Positions 21,132 to 35,300 of a stretch of 64,000 nucleotides of DNA are shown one piece after another. The stretch spans positions 1,956,759-2,020,758 of the forward strand of contig LR746266.1 of NCBI GenBank assembly GCA_902729315.2, given 5' to 3'. The stretch is from Spirodela intermedia (taxonomy: Eukaryota; Streptophyta; Magnoliopsida; Alismatales; Araceae). The stretch's first letter is position 1. Each line of letters starts with the position of its first letter. The position numbers and the translations under genes were made by a program. A model generated the notes under the pieces. The model saw only the letters and a program-made list of their open reading frames with translations, was not told the origin of the DNA and searched no databases.

Positions 21132-24100
21132 CATTTTTCTATATTTTTATTTTTATTTCTTTTTCTTTATTTATATCAAAAGTAAGAGTAAAAATCCTAT
21201 AAATTCGTATAAAATTACATAATTAGCCAAAAATTCACGTTAATCAACTGAAAATCACTTTTCACACTTTAACATAAATATAAGTCTATTTATCATGAGT
21301 TAAGGCTAAAACTATATTATTTACTAATTATTAACTCATGATAATAAAGATTTATCAATAATTCTTCAGCTAATATTCTTTGTTGGTCAAATGTTCTTAA
21401 AGTGAAGAATCACTTAATTGTAAAAATTAATATCTTGGATGAGATCGTTAATGATAATATCATATAATAAAGATATTTCAAATAATCACTATGTTAAATG
21501 TATCGAGTATTTGAAACAAATTTGTGAGATATTTAAATAAGCATCATTATTTAATGATATATTCATTAATTAAATTTTTCACTTTTAATTATCAAAACGT
21601 ATTGTAATCTTATTAGTCAAATTTTAATCTTAATCAATATTGGTCACCAAGAGTTTTAGACAGGGATGAGAAAGACGTATAGGTGTTGTCACCGTTAGAA
21701 ATTAGATTTAAATTTGCATATCCTAAAATGGACAAAATGGCCCTTGTATACTCAAATAAAATGAACTGGGCTGCTCAAAAGCCTATTTTGATACTAAGGT
21801 AGTATTGTTCATAATATCCTTAATCATCTCATTTCTTATTTAGGTCAAACTTACTTCTCTTAGGAAAACTAAGATTTCCTTTCCTCAATGTGCCACCTTA
21901 AATCTATTGAGTTTAGGCCACACTTAGATCAAGAAGAGGGGGTTGAATTAAGCAACTCAAATATTTGACTTGTGATTATTTTTTACTACCCTCTTTCACT
22001 TTTTCATCAGATATTAATACAATAATTTTATGTGATCTAAAACTACAATACTATAGAGTTTTTATAGTGGTTTAGCCACTCACCCTATCCACTTTATAAG
22101 AATAATCCATATTCTTAGGTTCTACTAGACCACTCATTACAATCACAATTGTTGATTATTAAGTTTAGTTTTTTTAAAAGCTCACCTTAAATATATCTTT
22201 TAGACTATACTTCTAATTTTTTTTTTAATGGTGCAATGTTAAGCTGGATTTAATGAATATTTTTATTTAACATTTATTACACTATAAATATGAAATATAT
22301 TATTGAGGACTATTTTCTGAAAATGATGTCGACTCAAATTGCATATAAAATTCCAATGAAAAGGATCAAGACTTGATATTTAGTACCTTCTTTTTGTAAA
22401 ATCATTAATCATTAGAAAATTATTATTTTTATAGAGAAATTAGATTTGAAATACTCTCTTATTTTTTGCCATCTATTGACAATCATATTCAAACAAGGGG
22501 GAAACTAATACCTTACGCCTTGTAAGGGTTCAATATCCTCTTACAAAACTAATGTGTTTTTGTTAAAACACAACATTATCTATATATATATATATTATAA
22601 ATGTATAATTTTAATAAAAGATTGTTAAAGATCTAATATTATTGAAATAGTTACGAAAATATATATCTAAATAAGATGATGATTTATTAATTCAATATTA
22701 TTCAAATCATCTGAAATCAAAATATGTTCAGGAAGTAAACATCTTGAATCATAATCTCAATATTTATACTCCTGATTTAAGAAAATTGATATATAAAAAA
22801 TAATTTTCCAAACTATATTTTTAATATTTATAAAATCATGTGTGACAAAATAAATGGTCTAAATTCAATCGATTAATTTGAGATCAAAATCATTCAAAAG
22901 TACTAATCTAACATCATGAACATAAGTAAATGGAGTGTGTTTTCATACTCGTATTTTACTTCAATGATTCTTTTGATTCAAATTAATCATTACCTTCTCA
23001 ATATGGTATATTAAATAAATATAGAGTTATTTCATTACAATATACAACATGATGATTGCATGCAATGAAATCAATTGAATAAATCAATTTAGTATTAGTC
23101 ACTATAAGTTTGTCCACTAAATTCTCATACAAACGTTTTAAATATTATATTAAACCATATAAAAACCTTTCACATTTAACCTCATACGAAGCATATGCAA
23201 AATTGAGCATAATTCTACATTTAAATTAATATGTTATTTTTATCATTGTCATAAAAATATCATGCATTTAATGCTCCAACAAAATAGCTTTTGACTTAAG
23301 CATGTAATAGGTTGAGTCTGAAAAGATAGTAAATAGATAATCATGTAATATTTGTATTAAACCCAAACCTTATTATTCCATGATCTATTTGAAGCCTTGA
23401 TTTCTCACATAATCTAGTTTTCAACTTATGATTTAAGAAGATCTTAGCCATTGAATTACAATTATGTAATATAAGTATTTAATTCATGAATCTAAATGAA
23501 TCAAACTTCAAGCTTAATTTTAGATATGATGTCACCAGTTTCAAGATTTTTGACTATTATTAATTTTTCCTAACTTTCATTCTAAATAATCTAAATATTT
23601 TAGAGGTTTTTAGAGATTCATATCCTCATTTTTTTATGATTACAACATCATAAAATTAAATTGCTTTCTCCCCCTTAATATTTAACATATTCTACCCTCA
23701 ACCTCATGGCTCCCCTCCTTAATATATCCATTTCCATTTACAATTTTTCTATTCTTTGTGACATAAAAAAGATACAATAATAGTTTCATATGACAAACAA
23801 AAGGATAGCTTAAAGAATTTGAATAATAATTTCTGAATATGAAAGCGGTTGGTCAATGTACTGAAGAGAGTTAGGTGATGATTCATATTGATTCATTTCG
23901 TGTAGACACTTTATATTAGTATTTTAGTCCATGTGATCTGGATTAACATCATTAATTTATGGAGAAATAAATTTTTGTATCTAATGATAATGAATTCTTA
24001 CATGACACACTCAACCGATCAACATTAAGTATATATGCTAGTGCTTAATGGATACATATATCAGTTTCTTATTCACTGATATATGTATGTTAAATGACCT

Positions 24101-26427
24101 GTCATATTGGTTTTCAATCATTCATATTTCTACTAGCATTGAAAAAATGACTAAAAATAACAAAAGTTTCAAATCAAATTTCTATAAATTCAGTCTCTCT
24201 CCAAACAATATTTATGACGTCCATACAATATATAATTCTTTTCTGAAAAACGTTTCAAGATATTATAGGCAAAATTGAGTGATCTTTGAAGCTTTATCAA
24301 ATAATTGGAAGACACTGAATCGAGGAGTGAAATTTGATTAAAACTTAACCATCTTCAAGCTGATTGAAGCAAAAAATTATTCATTAATCAAATGGTTTCC
24401 TATATGAAGAAGAGAAACAAAATGAAGTACATTTCGATTTCCTCTTCATCTAATTTCCAAAAATAATGTCTTCATCAATTATTATAAAATTCTCATTAAT
24501 TTTATATAAAAAAATTGTAGTTAAATTCTGATTCAATCACTCAAGAGAGCTGATCTATGTAACTAGTGGTGGGTCACCAGGAGTCATTAATCTAGGTGAA
24601 TTTTTTGTGGGAGCATAACCCTCAACAACTGTGTACTAAATATTTAATCTAGTGGAACCCAACAATGGGAATTTAAGATTTTCAGTTCTTAAGATTAATA
24701 TGTAAGAAATCTAAGAGAATTTAAGATTTGAAAAGAGAGACTTCTTAATAAGATAAAAATAGTTGAGTAAAGACAAACTAAAACCTAATTAATTCAGCTC
24801 CAATAAGTATTTAGTGAAAACAAAGGCATTAGCAAATTTACCTTGAACACAATGACTTCAAAAAATGTTCATTAAACCCAAAGGCTTTTGGAAAGCTACA
24901 GTAGATTTATCACTCAATGGAACAATAAAAAAAGCTGTGAAAAATTCAATTCTTATATATATTTTCAGCTTCCTTTATGTGAATTATTTTTTTGGTAATG
25001 CGAAGAAAGTAATGGATAAGACACTGTAAATGCTTGACGACTAGTTGAATTTTTTTATCTTCTAAGTGCTTAATCCACTGTTAAGCTTATGTTGATTCTT
25101 TGGTTGGAGAATATGATAATTGGAGCTCTAACTTTCATTATTTTTCTATCTTCTGATGTAGGCTGAGATACACTCTTTTTATTTTATTTTTGGTCAATCC
25201 AACAGTTGTTTACATTGGCTAAAATTCAGGCCATTTCTTTGACCAAGAACCATATTTTAGAATGACAAAACGTTCATTTTCTCCATTGCATTATTTTTTC
25301 AAGTAACTTTCATACAAGTTCACAGATCCCTACACTCAACAATTCATAGGAATTGGTGAGTGATAATTATAAATTAGTCATAAATGCATTTTTCTATATA
25401 TCCACATATGTTTCATGATTTTTTGTGATTTTCTAATTTATTTAATGGCCATAAATGGTCCTTTCATGAAGACATCCCGCCCTTATTAGTTTTAATTCTT
25501 TCATTTTTCACTGCATATTAATGGTAGTCCTCTCTCTTTCCATGTATTTACATGTGTCAACATTTGTATTAGGGCACACAAAATTGCATAGAAAAATTCC
25601 ATTAAAGACTCAATAACTACTGTACATCATTTTAGAGCTAATGAAACTCGTAGTCTGAAGGGTATCCAATTTAGATTGTAGTATAAAATAATGATCTTAC
25701 CCTTTAAAGATAATCATCAAAAAGTTATTTTAGTGCTCTTGGTGGTATTGCCAAATGCTGTTGTAACTTATGAATCTCACTTAAAGTTCTTACAAATGAA
25801 TTTTTCCTACCTCAACACATTAAACAAGAAAATATCTAGACACAGATGACTGACATCTTATGACGTAAACTGCCATTTGGAACTCTTCTGGTCTTTTCAT
25901 TCAAAGCAGCCTTTGATACCGACAAATACTAGTAACAAATGATTCCTTATGGTCAACACTTGAGAATCTATGAGGGAATCGTAAAATGACCTTTATTTTA
26001 TCAGATCTAAATAGCATTTAAGTTATAATGATCTCATCCCTAGAGTGATATACCCTACGCACATGTTTTGTGATTGACTGCATCAGTCAACACAGACTCT
26101 GCGCTTGGACAAATTTGAGACTTGGAATGTAGTCTTGAAACTAGGTTCAAGTAAAAGTTAGGAAATAATAAAAATAGGGCATATAATTGAAGATGAAAGT
26201 TAGAAAACTCTGCCCAAGGATAAAATGATGTTCCCAGAATCAATAATTGAAAAGAATGAATGTTTTATTTCCAAAATTTTTGTCTTTAAAATGACCGAAG
26301 CTAGTTACACTTCTCATTAAAAAAAAAGGATCAGCTAGTAAAAAGAATAGAAAAATTAATTAAAATTGTTCAGACGACTCATGACTCCATAAAGGACATC
26401 TTGAGTCAATAAAAGATGAAAAAATAT

Positions 26428-26432
<5 letters not shown>

Positions 26433-26466
<34 letters not shown>
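26433..26466. repeat. (GA)n microsatellite
   Basis: About 16 GA units seen directly. Confidence 0.95.
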
Positions 26467-26469
<3 letters not shown>

Positions 26470-27394
26470 CAAAAATATACAACGGAAGAAAAAAAATTGA
26501 TACTACAATATGTGGGACTCTTAAAATGCTGAATTAGTTATCCCTTTCCTTAGAAGAAGATTCAGATAAAATAAACAGGAATAAGTAAGTCAACAGTTTG
26601 ATGAAAATACTGCTATATCCGTGCATTTTGAGTCAGCCACGTTCGTTTTTTGGTTTAAACGAGTTGTTGGCTCTTAAACCTTTGTGCTTCAGGTTTTCAG
26701 GTTTTTGGGTCATCTGACCAACAAGTTTTTGGTCTTTTCATTTGTTGTTACGCTCAACATAATTTTGAGAGCTAGAACAATTGTTGCATTTGAAGTTTTA
26801 AAGAGCATAAGGAAAGCCCAAGAAAATTAGATTTAATATAAGTATTGCTTTATATTTATTTTAGTAAGAAGTAAAAACACTTAGAGCCAAGAAAGGAAAA
26901 GCAACAATGAGTTCAGACACAAAGTTTACAGACAGTCAGAGGTGAAAGTTGCTGCAACATAGAGATTATCATTTAAGAAATCGTGGAAAATATTTGGCTC
27001 TAATGCATATAATACTAAGTAAAGAAATGATTATGTAGCTATGTTGATTATTGACCCACTTGAATTTATAAAGATACAATACTGTTTTGTGTGACCATAT
27101 GGCCAGAATCACTTCATTTCTGACAAACGAATTTGAGTTAACATCCACATTCCAGGAAGGAAATAATGCATAATTTTATTGGAAACCATCTTCATGTTCG
27201 CAGATGCGATACTACGTACAGTTATGGATGATAACATTCATCACACGATCGTAATAAGAGCAGGCACTTGCATAAACCCACAGCACGGTGCACCATCAAG
27301 TTTCATCTGGGATAGTGACCCAGGGAAGGTCGCATCCTTTTTCTTCATTTCAAACACTCATTTGTTTTCGAATGGTTGTGAATCTCATTTGTCT

Positions 27395-29944
27395 TTAACT
27401 CCGTGACATACGTATAAACAGATTCAGCGCTCTTTCAGGGTATCTGCTAGTTGGCGAGTGACCAGCTCCTCGCATCGTGGCAAAGATGACAGTGTTGTTG
27501 TACACTTCCGTGTAACCCCCTAGCTGCAGGTTCATATAAGATTGACCCAGTGAGAGAATCAGGATAATGTTATTATTAATAATCACAAAGTACTATGCCC
27601 TCTGACAACAATCGGTATCCAAATTAGAATGTGTTGTTAACCGAAATCATCGAGATAGTTAATATAGATTACCGTTGCTGGGTCATAAAACCAGGGAGTC
27701 CAGTCAGAAACTGAATCGAGTTGAAAGACCTGTAAGGCGTATCTAGTCCCCATCATCGGAACCACGGCGTCGGAATCACCACTGGGCGAGGAAAAGGGAA
27801 ACGAAGGAGACGCCCCTCGTTAGAACAGTATGCAATGTACTTGTACTTGATCAATGTCCATGAAGACGAAAACTAATATTTAGTTTATATTCGGGTTCAG
27901 GGGAGAAACTTGCCTGTATATGAAGCTTTCAAACCCATTAGAGGCAAGACGTCTGATGATGGCTAAGGAGCTTTTCGACAGCTGGTACTTCGAGTCCACG
28001 TCTCTGATCCGTTTCAAGATTCATTAACGAGAACGAAGAACCACCCCGATTGTTCTTAAATAAGAAGTCAGAGGGAACAGGGACAGACGTACTTGTTGCA
28101 CTGAATCCATTTGTCTGACATCCTGAAGGAGTTACCGTGGAGTGCACGCTGAACTTCCTTCTGGCTAAGGTACTTCGCAACATGGCTCTCTACACACTCG
28201 TAATAGTTTTCAACCTGAAAGGGAGAACAGTAAAAGTTACGTAGAAATCACCGTGGTACGAGTTTTGTGAACTGAAAAAGTGGGGACTGCCGAATTCAGA
28301 AAGTGGAGTCTATATCATTTAATTGGAAGCTTGATGTCTCATAGCCGACGAAGATTATTCTACAATGCGTTTGCCACCTTCTTGTCTTGAGCGAACGATA
28401 GAGATGGGGCAGGCAAGGCACAAAGTTCCGAAATCTCATGCTATGTCAATTGATCGGATCATCTAATTAAAGAAAGGGACTGAGTAGAATTCACTCATAT
28501 GTTAATCATACGAATACTTTCTCCAAATAAATATCGCCGTTCTGATAGAGGGAAATGAGAATGAAAGACAGGTCTGAAAAAAAATAGGGTACTACCTTGA
28601 GACCAGGCCTCGGATCAGGGTTGCACACGGCAGCTCTTAAATCGTACGGATAAATTGGCCCCGAGCCCTGATCGTTGAGGGGGAGCTTTCGGATTTCTGC
28701 TCGGCACACATCCGACCGGATCGACGACGCCTTGCATTTACTCCACACCTCCTGACGAGTTTTTTTGGACACCAATCCGTGGATCCATTGGAAGTCTATT
28801 ACCCCCCACAGCTCAGACTCCGCGTCTATTGTCGGGTTTCCGAGCTATGAAGACAAAGCCCAAGAGATTTGACACTCTCAGATAGTTGATGTTGAAGACG
28901 ATAAATAGAAGGGAAAGATGGGGGGAGCCCGTAGCATACGATTAACTTCTTGATGTTGACGACGGCATCTTTCGCTCCAGCGCGGTTGTTGTGCTCCAGG
29001 ATGAGCTCGGCAAGACGGGGAAGAACGATGCCTGCGTAGCCATCGCCAGCGAGGTAAAGTGGGTTGGCCCTGTACTCGGGGAATCGTTCCAGCCAGCCGA
29101 GGACGAATTTGAGGCAACCCAGCGTGGTCTTCGTATCGTCGTACAGGGCCGTGTCCTTGTCGTCGGAGTAGGATAAACCCACGTTCACCGGCGTGTCGAG
29201 GTAGATGATGTTGGCCACTGCTCAGACAACAAACAGAAGACGTTTGACGAATTGAACTTTTTTCCTCTCTCTACCTTTGATTGATCTTCCGGTCTACGAT
29301 GAAAACGATCGAGAGCCGTACCACTCGCCCAGGCATCAGGGTTAGCTCGCAGAGTCTTCCCGTCATCGTTGACCGAGAATGGGCCATGCTGTAAGAAGGC
29401 ACCGCTTCCCACAGACGAGCACCCGGGGCCTGCATTAGAGTGCCATATAAACTAACTTACCAGGAGCCCATATGCTTAATGACTTATCGCCATCTATCGG
29501 ACTATCGACCGCCATGGTCTTACCTCCGTTGATCCAGAGCAGGACAGGAAGACTGTGGGCGTCGCGGCTGAACGACTCCACAAAATAGTAGAAGAGCTTT
29601 TCCCCGTCGCCGATGTCGACATAGCCCCCATATTGCTTCACGGTAGCGGAATCTCGGGGCTGCCCGGGCAGGCTGGGGATGAAGTCCCCCTCCTTGGACC
29701 CGACGGTGCCCGGCTTCCAGCTGGGTTCGACGGACTTGACGAGCGTGGCGGCGTCCCAGCCATCGAGGGGGTCACCATAGGCTTGTGTGGCGTTGAGGAT
29801 TTTAAATAAAAGTTGCGCAGAGCCGGTGCTGGAGGAGGCAGTGGCCCTGCAGGCCAAGTGGGAGACGAAGGAGAGAAGGAAAGGGAGGAGAGCGAGGGAG
29901 GCTCCAGCCATGGCGCGTCGATGCAGCCACGAGCCCCCCTCCAT
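27395..29944 (-). CDS. serine carboxypeptidase-like protein, nucleophile lost (Ser to Gly)
   Basis: Eight exons: 29944-29524, 29429-29322, 29217-28940, 28844-28596, 28214-28093, 28003-27914, 27781-27673, 27523-27395. All phases fit and give 501 aa. If translation starts at the second Met (29911) it is 490 aa with a hydrophobic signal peptide ([18 protein letters not shown]). The family landmarks are in order: [32 protein letters not shown], then [13 protein letters not shown] where active members have GESYAGHYVP or GDSYAG, then [27 protein letters not shown] (catalytic Asp region, 423-431), and RGAGH (catalytic His 481). The nucleophile position, residue 236, is GGC glycine. Members of this family are vacuolar or secreted peptidases, or acyltransferases using the same triad; this copy should be unable to do either. 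Most like type II plant SCPs. Intron 6 has a GC-AG border. The open frame across eight exons argues for a pseudoenzyme, not a dead gene. Confidence 0.9.
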
Positions 29945-30004
29945 TCCTGTATCTGCGAGGCCGGTCTCCTTCGGCGGTAGGAAGCGAGCGAAGGGGCCTG
30001 TCTG

Positions 30005-30011
30005 TTTTATA
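30005..30011 (-). promoter_or_regulatory. TATA box of the SCPL gene
   Basis: On the minus strand TATAAAA lies 60 bp before the ATG at 29944, in a GC-rich context. A second, weaker TATTTATAG lies just upstream (about 30023-30031). Spacing is suitable for a leader of about 30 nt. Confidence 0.55.
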
Positions 30012-32307
30012 ATGGGGAGACTCTATAAATAGGGAGGGGCTGCACACGGGCTCCATCGTCCCGCAGGCCATGGGCGAGCGAAAGGCCTTTCCCAGACGGG
30101 AGGTGTGGCTTCTCTTAATCTTCTATTCTCCCCTTCCCTTCCTCGTCTTGGGAAGGTGGCGGTTTCGCCGCTTGGCTCGGGGACGGTGGAAAACTGCCGG
30201 GGAGGAACGAACATGGCCGCGGCCGTTCCGCGCGGGTGTTTGGGAAGGCCGTCGGGGCTGGGGAAGGACAACTGACGTCGGTATGATGATGGCCAGCACC
30301 CCTCGTTTAGCTCGCTATTCATTTATGACGTGATCAAGTTCATTTTTGAAATTATATTCTCATGCAGTTTATTTCATAAATTATCTGTGAAGTAAGTTGA
30401 CCTCCCAATGATTATGTTTACCTTGATTTATGGGCAGGGGAGACATTACCATGCATGAGTGCGGTAGGGTTGTGCGTGGGACAGCAGATGGTGCATCGTT
30501 AGAGCGCGTCTAGACAAAAGTGGTGGGAACAGTTGGACAAGTATGGAAAGTACACTTTGATGGACACAAAGTGAGGCTCGTCGTTATCAATAAGCAAGCT
30601 TTTGAAGAGCTTGGTGGTTTTTTTTTTTTTGAGTTATGAGGAAAATAGCTACAAAGGAGATGAATAATAGCAACTAAATCTTACACGAAATGGGCTAAAT
30701 TGAGTTATGATGTCCTATCTTTAAACTTCAGGGGTTACATGCAAATGTGTTCATGATCAAGTCCAAGGTGCTCCGAGGTTAGAAGTAGCCTCTGGAGATT
30801 TTTCATGTACGAGGGAGTCCTACATGCCAAAGCCAGGTTACAAGGTATTATGGATCCATCATTTCAAAAGCCAGCTCTACCGGCAAGTACACAAATCCAA
30901 CTTTTGTGGTTAGTTGATGATGGGTTCATTTCAATACGCAACACTCCCTTAGCAAGGGGGTATCAAGAGCAGTAGTGCCCCATCATAGTGAAATTTGATG
31001 TTGGGGAGGGGGGGTATCATTATAAAAGAGAAGGTCGTTGACTTTGGACGATTCTTCAAACCATGCATATCCGTCGTGTGCTTCCATTTACTCTCTCTCT
31101 TGTTGCCTGCATTTCTTCCTGATATGTAAGTTGGGGGCATTCATCATCCAGACAATGAAGAAGACAATTGGTAGGAGATTAAATTTGCTAGGTAATCCTT
31201 GTGGACTTGGTCATTTGCTAGGTCATTTACATAGTAAAAAGAACCCAAAAATGTGAAAGGTGGACCGAAAGATGTATTAAAGGCCCAAAAATAGTTTCAG
31301 GGCCCAAAATGTATTCAAGACCCCTAGACCCTTGCATTTCTATTAGTTTCGGTCTGATTTTTAGAAGAGTAACTACTAATTATGGCTAATTTAAAGGGCA
31401 ATATATGTTTCTTTGGGGGCAATCAGTAATTAAAAATATATATTTGTAAAGACCTTTCGCTGCTCATAAGTTTTGGTGCCATTCTGATCTTTTACAGTTC
31501 AAAGGTTATTTAAATCATTCCTAATGGACCTGACGATTGAGAATCTCTTGCATGATAACTTCAAGGCCTGATTGCCATTCATATTCTCTTATGCAAATTA
31601 CAACCTTTGCTAATCCATCCAAAACTACTATTAAAAATTAGGTTAGTCAATATCTATTTTATTCTGAAGTAAGTTGAATCCTTCTACTCAAATCTAGCCC
31701 TCGTGTTTCTATGACAGAAATAAAGGATATTTATTTGCACCTATAAAATTTTAGTTAGTATGACATGACTATTTGTGTAGAATATGTTTAAGCATAGTTT
31801 CGTCCTAGGCCATAGTGGAATGGTACCTAAGTTTGAACGTTGTGAAATATTTTTGTTATCCATTTCCCAAAAATAAGACCATTTAGAAAGACTAATTAAG
31901 AGGAAAACATAGTTATGAGGAAGTGACAATTTATCTACACGGTTCAAAACTTGCCGAGTTAGATTTAAGTTTTAAATACTTATCTAGCTTGAAAACCGTC
32001 ATGCTCCACATCTGTTGGTTTTCAAGCCATCTAGGTAAGTTTTGGGCCTTTCTCATTTCTTAGATCTGTAGCAACTCTCATGTCAGCCAAGATATTACTA
32101 GATCAGATCTAGTCACAATGATCCGAGTCCATTTCCCTTGCGCTCCCAACTCAATGCCACAAAAGGCTGCAGCTAACCTCACCAACTACAACATAGGTTA
32201 CCAAATATTTTCTTTCTATTATAAATGGAGTTTACAGCTGCACAGAGCAAAAATATACAACCCGTCTTATGAACACGATGGGCGGAATCCAGATCATTTA
32301 CAGAATA
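30012..32307. other. intergenic between SCPL promoter and MINDY 3' end
   Basis: The first 320 bp are GC-rich and probably belong to the SCPL promoter. Beyond 30400 no gene was recognised; ORFs such as 30070-30333 (+) have no recognisable product. The last few hundred bases should hold the 3' UTR of the MINDY gene. Confidence 0.5.
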
Positions 32308-35300
32308 TTACATCACAATACATTTCTCCTTAGACTTTGAATCTGGCCTTTGCGAAGCATTTGAGCTGTGCCTTGAGCTCTGGTGAAAGAGAATCATCCA
32401 CCATAGAGGTCAGGTCAGGTCCGGCATAAATATAAAGCTTCAGGAATTTTAACACGAGAGATAAGATCAAGGGACAGAAGACATGACATCAACATTCAAA
32501 TCGAAGCTGAAATAAATGCAGTCTCAGATTCTGGACACTCAAGAAATAGAGACCAGCTCACTATCCTAGTGACCAGTGAGGATGATGTAATAGGTGGGGT
32601 AACACAGACTACGATTACCCAGAAAGTAAGATCCGGCAGAGTAGGTTGCTTTCAACAGGTGACAAAAGAAAAAGAAATGCCATCTGATAGCAGATGTTGG
32701 TGCTCATTTCAGGTTTACTTGTGTCAATGTAGCTCTGAATTCATATAATGGAGTGCAAATAGGAGGCAGAGCTCAAACATAGGAACATAGAACCCCAGAT
32801 GGCTGAACTTGGTAACCAAGCTATATATATGGAGCTAGATGAGTCATATCCCAACATCATGTGAACAAGGTCTTTAATCAGGAGCTAGGAAATCATCAAG
32901 GCAGTTTTAGAAAACCGTCCAACCCTCTACCATGAACGTGGCAAGCTAGCAAATTGGAAGGTAAGCTGGCTCTCGGAAATGAGCCAGTAATGAGCCATGT
33001 ACACCCAACAATTAATGGCATCCCAGTGCCGTAAAGACCATCAAATAATAAGCTGCAACAACACATTTAACTTAAACGTACTTGAATCTACCATAATTGA
33101 TGCACATATTTCAGGCATTCGTGGACAGCTGAAAATTTCTCCGTACAAGAACATTAGAGAAGACTTACTTGAGGACCTATAATGAGCCTTGAACCGCCGG
33201 AAACAGATGATTGTTGCACTTTTGGTGTCTGCTGACGCTGCGGCTGCTTTTCAAATTCCTGTTTTTGTAACTCCCTAGCTAATTCGTGATCAGAACTGCA
33301 TAGTTTTCAACAGAAAATTATCAAAACAAAAAAAAAACCATCTCGTAGGACATAGATGCAGAAATCAGATGGGTTCATAGATTAAACCATGGATAAGTAA
33401 AGCAGTATGTGGACCCAAATCACTATAGAATCATTAAGCGAGTAGAAAAATAGATGACAATCAATAATTCCACATTACACTACAATTTTCAAAGGCAAAC
33501 TATATTATTAAGCATATTAAGTTGAAGCACAAAAAAAATCATGATCAAGCATACACAGGACTCGGCAAAAACATTGTTCCCTTCACTATAATCACACACG
33601 AAATTTGGTATATCAATGAATAAATGAAAAAAAGTCTATCTCAGCAAGAGTAGCTCATATGCTCAAAAGACAATGAGCAAAATGACGCAACAACATCAAT
33701 ATTGATATCGCAAAATCAAATGCTCTTTCAACAACGGCCAAACTGATTAGATGAAACGGAAAATATCTACACATCCACAACATCTACAACCTATAAACAG
33801 ACAGACCTAGATAATCAATCAGAAGTTCAAGAGGAGAGCTCACTCGAGTCCCCCCATCCAATGCAACAGCAGAAATTCTCAAATTATTGAGGCAGATTGC
33901 CATTATCATAACCTCAAAGATTCTCTCGTCATTTAAAGTCACCTTTTACGTCCCAGATGTTTTCTCAGAACTAATTTGACTACTTGGAAATCCATGCATG
34001 TAAGAAGACAAATGTTTTACACATCATATTTCCAAGGAAATGGTTACAATATAGTTTATCAAAAAGATGAAATAAATACGGTATGAATGGAGTATTAAAT
34101 TACTTAAAAGTTGAGTTCCCTGATGTTGAACCCTCCACTGCGAGAAATTCCTGAACAGGGAAAAATTTTAGAATGAGAACCATCCATGTATCAATAGGTG
34201 GAGAGAGGTAAAAAAACAAGTATTTGCTGAGACACACATTCATTCCATTTTGCTCATCCCATGAGTGGTTCACTTGAACTTCTGGCATAAATTGCTTGAA
34301 ATCGCTTCTCATGAACATTGTATCACCATTCACCTAATAAGCAAGAAGATTAAATCGAAAATTAACCATATCAGTTTTCACATTTGGGATAATAATTTAC
34401 AGAATGATGAAGAATGATGTCAGTGAAAAATTTTGATTTTAACAAAAAAAATAGTGAAGAAAGAAATCCTACCTCATTCAACTTTTCCCATACTAAGTTT
34501 TGCTGGCTTATATAGCCTTGGTCAGTGGCTAAAAGGTAAAGTTCCTCATTATACTGAAAACAATAAGAAAAAAGAAAGATTGTAGGCGATTACCGTTTAT
34601 AAAGGGAAATCTATGAAACATGATGAATCCTTTCGTTCACTACCTTGAACATGGTGCTGAAATGATTATTACGGAAGAAGACACACAGTTCTCGCTCTTT
34701 CAAACCTTCCTGAAGGCAGAAAAGTCTGCAGAATGGATCGTTAAAAAAAAAAGGGGATTCCCTGAAATAAATTATAGCCAGCAGAAGCCAACTACGAATC
34801 ATATAAGTAATCATACCCGTAAACAGTCAATTGGCTCGCATTGTCCTTCAAAAAGTTCCTTATTAAATGCCCTGGAAAAAAAACACCAGAGTTGGTGAAC
34901 AAGCTGCGATAGTATTACAATTGGCGATAGAAAATTGGTATCTAATCCCAATTTCATAAGTGACTGGCGACCTACATTGCTGTTTAGAAGTTGCATCCTC
35001 GGAACGAGCACTGATGAAGCCTTCATCTTGTTCAGCATGCTCGGCAAGAATCATCTCACCTTCATAAACTGGCTCACGATTTTTGTAGTCTGAAATTGCA
35101 GAACCAAGAATGCATTCTTCACCCTCATACAATGGCTCAATATCATTAGGATTTAAACTGAAGCTCTCATTGGCATCCTTCCCTCCAGGAGAGCAATACA
35201 AGTCAGACACTGGTGAAGCTTGATGAGTTAAAAGTTCAGAACCATGCTCGCTACAATTATTAGCATTTTCAAGATCATGTAGAGTCGACTTCTTCAGCAT

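Larger units (their letters stand above)
19159..27394. other. AT-rich gene-free spacer
   Basis: No protein gene recognised over 8.2 kb. Composition is strongly AT-rich except for a GC-richer patch at about 20150-20560 and the block at 20900-21125. The stretch around 21920-22150 (a GAAGAGGGGGTTGAATTAA line followed by a TATAGTGGTTTAGCC line) resembles ends of plant copia-type LTRs, but I could not find a partner copy. A (GA)n microsatellite is listed separately. Confidence 0.5.

Noticed and set aside
29555-30032. Plus-strand ORFs opposite SCPL exon 1
   Set aside because: Antisense shadows of a GC-rich signal-peptide exon.
30070-30333. Plus-strand ORF divergent from the SCPL gene
   Set aside because: GC-rich promoter sequence, no domain, frame also open on the other strand.
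34863-34880. Reading MINDY exon 7 in the frame AFNKELFEGQ
   Set aside because: The alternative frame gives HLIRNFLKDNASQLTVYG, the family's known sequence; an earlier donor for exon 6 (34976) makes the phase fit.
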